Of a stretch of DNA of 64,000 nucleotides, positions 61,457 to 64,000 are shown in pieces; position 1 is the stretch's first letter; every line of letters starts with the position of its first letter. The DNA lies in NCBI RefSeq assembly GCF_004006635.1, contig NZ_CP034842.1:1984001-2048000 (forward strand), read 5' to 3'. Both the position numbers and the translations under genes were made by a program. The stretch is from Fusobacterium necrophorum subsp. necrophorum. Its GTDB lineage: Bacteria; Fusobacteriota; Fusobacteriia; Fusobacteriales; Fusobacteriaceae. The notes under the pieces were generated by a model. The model saw nothing but the letters and a program-made list of their open reading frames with translations. It did no database searches and had not been told where the DNA came from.

Positions 61457-61819
61457 GTGAAAAGAAATATTCTTTTAGGAATTGCGTGGATTTCGTTAAT
61501 CTTGGGAGGAATCGGAATTTTTCTTCCTCTGTTACCTACAACACCCTTTATCTTATTGAGTGCTTTTTGTTTTCAAAAATCTTCGGAAAGATTTCATCAA
61601 TGGATTTTGAACAGTCCTATTTTTGGGAAATATATTCGAGATTATCAAGAACAAAAAGGAATTACTTTAAAGAATAAAATAGTCGCCATTACTTTTATGG
61701 CGCTTGGAATGTCATTTTCCGCTTATAAAGTGCCGAATACATATATGAGAATTTCTCTGGCGGTCATTTTTATAGCGGTTTCGTACCATATTTGGAAAAT
61801 AAAAACCTTAAAAAAATAA
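61457..61819 (+). CDS. DUF454 (YbaN-type) small membrane protein
   Basis: A 120-residue protein with the DUF454 signature GIAWISLILGGIGIFLPLLPTTP followed by FILLSAFCFQKSS, and two more membrane segments near the end. Function unknown. The start is taken at GTG 61457: the sequence GGATGTGAT just upstream is one base from the ideal ribosome binding site, and the protein then aligns with its family from the first residue. An ATG at 61439 in the same frame has no such site and would lie only about 13 bp after the expected transcript start. exbB follows 28 bp later. Confidence 0.8.
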   Translation: MKRNILLGIAWISLILGGIGIFLPLLPTTPFILLSAFCFQKSSERFHQWILNSPIFGKYIRDYQEQKGITLKNKIVAITFMALGMSFSAYKVPNTYMRISLAVIFIAVSYHIWKIKTLKK

Positions 61820-61847
61820 AAATAAATAAATATAGGAGAGTGAAACA

Positions 61848-62456
61848 ATGGCTTATTATTTTAAAGTTGGGGGACCTATTTTATGGGTCTTGTTTTTTAT
61901 GTCAATAGGAGCTTTGGCAATTATCTTAGAGAGGGTTGTATTCTTTACTAGGACAGAGAAAAAAGTGGATATTGATTTTAAGAAAAATATTAATGATTTA
62001 ATTTCTCAAGGAAAAGTGGAGGAAGCAATTCAATTGTGCGAAAGTAAAAAAGGTTCTGTGGCGGGTTCTATCCGAACTTTTTTGAAAAGAGCTAAAAAAG
62101 GTCAGGATGTACAAGATTATGAATCAATTATCAAAGAGATTATGTTGGAAAGTATGACACCCTTAGATCGTGGATTGAGTTCTCTGGAGGCTATTGGTAG
62201 TTTGGCTCCTATGTGTGGATTGTTAGGAACCGTGACAGGGATGATCAAAGCCTTTATCAATATTTCAAAAATGGGAGCCGGAGATCCTACGATCGTTGCA
62301 GATGGAATTTCAGAGGCTTTAGTAACAACAGCAGCAGGGTTATATGTTGCAATACCGGTGATTGCGGCTTATAATATTTTCAGTAAGATTGCGGCAAGAA
62401 GAGAAGATGAAGTGGATAAAATTGTAGCGAATATTATAAATATATTTAGGAGATAG
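61848..62456 (+). CDS. exbB: ExbB/TolQ/MotA-type proton channel protein
   Basis: A 202-residue protein with three membrane segments: one near the start (about 12-33) and two in the C half within GLLGTVTGMIKAFINIS and ALVTTAAGLYVAIPVIAAYN, both typical of ExbB. It forms the proton-driven motor that energises TonB at the outer membrane. ATAGGAGAG precedes the ATG. exbD starts 2 bp after its stop. Confidence 0.9.
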   Translation: MAYYFKVGGPILWVLFFMSIGALAIILERVVFFTRTEKKVDIDFKKNINDLISQGKVEEAIQLCESKKGSVAGSIRTFLKRAKKGQDVQDYESIIKEIMLESMTPLDRGLSSLEAIGSLAPMCGLLGTVTGMIKAFINISKMGAGDPTIVADGISEALVTTAAGLYVAIPVIAAYNIFSKIAARREDEVDKIVANIINIFRR

Positions 62457-62458
62457 TT

Positions 62459-62845
62459 ATGGGAAGAAAAAATAGAAGAGGATCGTTGAAACCTGATTTG
62501 ACTCCTTTGATTGATGTAATCTTCCTGTTGATTATTTTCTTTATGATTTCGACGACCTTTAATAATTATGGAACGATTCCGATTGAGTTGCCCAGCTCCA
62601 CCGTGGAATCCAAAAAAGAAAATAAGGCAGTAGAAATTATCGTGGATAAGCACGGAAGATTTTATGTCAATACGGAGGGAAAAAATCAGGAAGTGACATT
62701 GGAAGATATTCCGAATCATTTGCAAGGAGTGGAAGAAGTTACAATTTCCGCCGACAGAGATATGAAATATCAAACAGTTATGAATGTCATGACAAAAGTG
62801 AAGGAACAAAATATTGCAAATATGGGATTAACATTCTATGAATAG
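62459..62845 (+). CDS. exbD: ExbD/TolR-type protein
   Basis: A 128-residue protein: a short basic cytoplasmic end, the membrane helix PLIDVIFLLIIFFMISTTF (about residues 17-36) with the essential Asp20, and a periplasmic domain with the pattern VTISADRDMKYQTVMNVM. Partner of ExbB in the TonB motor. The next gene's ribosome binding site overlaps its stop. Confidence 0.92.
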   Translation: MGRKNRRGSLKPDLTPLIDVIFLLIIFFMISTTFNNYGTIPIELPSSTVESKKENKAVEIIVDKHGRFYVNTEGKNQEVTLEDIPNHLQGVEEVTISADRDMKYQTVMNVMTKVKEQNIANMGLTFYE

Positions 62846-62857
62846 GAGGAAATGGCT

Positions 62858-63595
62858 ATGAAGAAATATCTAGTTCTTTCTTTTTGTATTCATATATTGT
62901 GTTTTTTAGGATTTTATCATCATGAAATGCACAAGGGAGAGGAAAAGCTTCCCTTAAATCAAGTAATTTCTGTCTCCTTTGTTGTAGAAAATCCACCTCC
63001 AAGTGATAATCCCGGGAGTCCTAATGTAGCAGATAGAGTTTTAGAAAAGAAAGAAAATTCTACAAATGAAAAGCCAAAAGAACAACCGAAAAAAGAAAAA
63101 CCAAAGAAAGAAGAACAGGTAAAAGAAAAAACATTTGACAGTAAAATGGCAACGAAAGATGCCAAAGAAGTAAAACAGGAAGAAAGTTCAGCAGTTGAAG
63201 CGGATTCCGATAACAAAGAAAGCAGTGAAACAGGGAAGAGTTCAGGAAATGACAATCCATTCTACGGTTCTAATTTCCAAGCCAATGGAGACGGCTCTTA
63301 TACCGCTCTTTCTTCGGAAGGAATTAACTATCAAATCTTACAGGAAGTGGAACCGGATTATCCTTCCCAAGCGGAAGCCATAGGATACGATCAGAGAGTT
63401 TCTGTGAAAGTAAAGTTTTTGGTAGGACTAAAAGGGAATGTGGAGAATATTCAAATCGTAAAATCTCATAAAAAATTAGGTTTTGATGATGAAGTCATGA
63501 AAGCAATTAAAAAATGGAGATTTAAACCTATTTATTATGCAGGAAAGAATATTAAAGTGTATTTTGTAAAAGAATTTCACTTTAATCCACAATAG
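62858..63595 (+). CDS. tonB: TonB family protein
   Basis: A 245-residue energy transducer. A signal-anchor helix (about 5-21) is followed by a Pro/Lys/Glu-rich periplasm-spanning stretch (about 55-125) and a C-terminal TonB domain of about 80 residues: EPDYPSQAEAIGYDQRVSVK, then VKSHKKLGFDDEVMKAIKKW. It carries energy from ExbBD to outer-membrane receptors. The ATG at 62858 is preferred because AGGAGG (62844-62849) is 8 bp away; the ATG at 62852 is too close. Confidence 0.9.
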   Translation: MKKYLVLSFCIHILCFLGFYHHEMHKGEEKLPLNQVISVSFVVENPPPSDNPGSPNVADRVLEKKENSTNEKPKEQPKKEKPKKEEQVKEKTFDSKMATKDAKEVKQEESSAVEADSDNKESSETGKSSGNDNPFYGSNFQANGDGSYTALSSEGINYQILQEVEPDYPSQAEAIGYDQRVSVKVKFLVGLKGNVENIQIVKSHKKLGFDDEVMKAIKKWRFKPIYYAGKNIKVYFVKEFHFNPQ

Positions 63596-63625
63596 AAAAA
63601 ATACAAGAAACGGAGAGAGAGGAAG

Positions 63626-64000
63626 ATGAAAAAATTATGCTTACTATTCTTCCTCTTTCCTAATTTACTCTTTGCCGCTAGGGAAGATATTTTAGGAAAG
63701 TGGATTAGCAGCAAACATAAGGATGGCAATCAAATTATTATTGAAATTAGAGAAAAAGAGGACGGAAAGTTTTATGGAACCATGATAGGACAAACGATTC
63801 CTCTTTATCAAGATGGAGAATTTCAAGGACAGGAAAAAATGGATTTAAAAAATCCGGATGAAAGTTTGAGAAAAAGAAAACTTGTGGGAGTGGAAATGCT
63901 TTATTCTTTGACGTACCAGAAAGATGCGAATCGTTACCGAGACGGAAGAGTGTATGTTCCCGGAATGGGAAAAACCCTATATGCCAGTGTTCAAATTGAG
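63626..64000 (+). CDS. DUF2147 protein, second copy (cut by window edge)
   Basis: The first 125 codons of a gene that runs off the right edge. A signal peptide (MKKLCLLFFLFPNLLFA) is followed by the DUF2147 pattern: DILGKWISSK, GNQIIIEIREKEDGKFYG, MDLKNPDESL and RKRKLVGVEM. It is a paralogue of the gene at 25359-25820; the two share the segment around KMDLxNPD and RKLVG. It is 30 bp after tonB with GAGAGAGGAAG before the ATG, so it may belong to the TonB transcript. Function unknown. Confidence 0.88.
   Translation, partial: MKKLCLLFFLFPNLLFAAREDILGKWISSKHKDGNQIIIEIREKEDGKFYGTMIGQTIPLYQDGEFQGQEKMDLKNPDESLRKRKLVGVEMLYSLTYQKDANRYRDGRVYVPGMGKTLYASVQIE

Overview
The window looks like chromosomal DNA of a low-GC, Gram-negative anaerobe, most probably a Fusobacterium (F. 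necrophorum-like; the species cannot be fixed by reading alone). The main reasons are a complete set of genes for glutamate fermentation by the 2-hydroxyglutarate pathway with a sodium-pumping glutaconyl-CoA decarboxylase, an ExbB/ExbD/TonB system that implies an outer membrane, strong AGGAGG ribosome binding sites, and AT-rich codon use.

Layout. 1-11.2 kb: the end of an EIIA-like regulator, then gcdD-gcdC-gcdB-gctA-gctB-gcdA-gltS-hgdC-hgdA-hgdB and a small leucine-rich-repeat gene. Together these import glutamate, activate 2-hydroxyglutarate as its CoA ester, dehydrate it with a radical-type enzyme and decarboxylate glutaconyl-CoA while exporting Na+. 11.3-17.1 kb: biotin ligase, bioB, bioD, bioA, a flavodoxin/ferredoxin protein and an SPFH membrane protein. 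17.1-19.9 kb: a yybP-ykoY (Mn2+) riboswitch with terminator before a P-type ATPase. 20.0-25.2 kb: a CcpN-like regulator, pyruvate phosphate dikinase and class III fructose bisphosphatase, a gluconeogenic unit. 25.3-28.5 kb: DUF2147 protein, peptide-binding lipoprotein, M42 peptidase. 28.5-34.4 kb, minus strand: bioC, bioG, bioF, then hutG, a YedF-like protein and an AroB-Ppx/GppA fusion. 34.4-42.6 kb: envelope and replication genes (YihY, PBP2, PriA, Def, FtsB-like, GlpX). 42.7-43.1 kb: five tRNA genes (Gly, Lys, Glu, Val, Asp).

The tRNA cluster is followed by an accessory region (43.2-52.6 kb): imperfect repeats, two DUF4143 AAA ATPases, remnants of an older methyltransferase and a KilA-N gene, an intact type III restriction-modification pair, and a truncated acetyltransferase. 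52.6-57.2 kb: a C26 amidotransferase, and an XRE-cupin regulator divergent from a GntP permease and D-serine dehydratase, ending in an internally deleted PLP-enzyme remnant. 57.2-60.6 kb: a MalY-type C-S lyase and APC permease divergent from a MarR regulator, with an inverted-repeat operator candidate; proline codon choice differs from the rest of the window. 60.7-64 kb: flavodoxin, DUF454 protein, ExbB, ExbD, TonB, and the start of a second DUF2147 gene.

Biotin links several parts: GcdC needs covalent biotin, a biotin ligase lies just after the glutamate genes, and bioC, bioG, bioF, bioA, bioD and bioB are all present in two loci. No CRISPR array, rRNA gene or complete insertion sequence was seen. 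The least expected items are the AroB-Ppx fusion, the restriction island with its remnants, the mid-operon hairpin in hgdCAB, and the LRR protein in the hgd operon.
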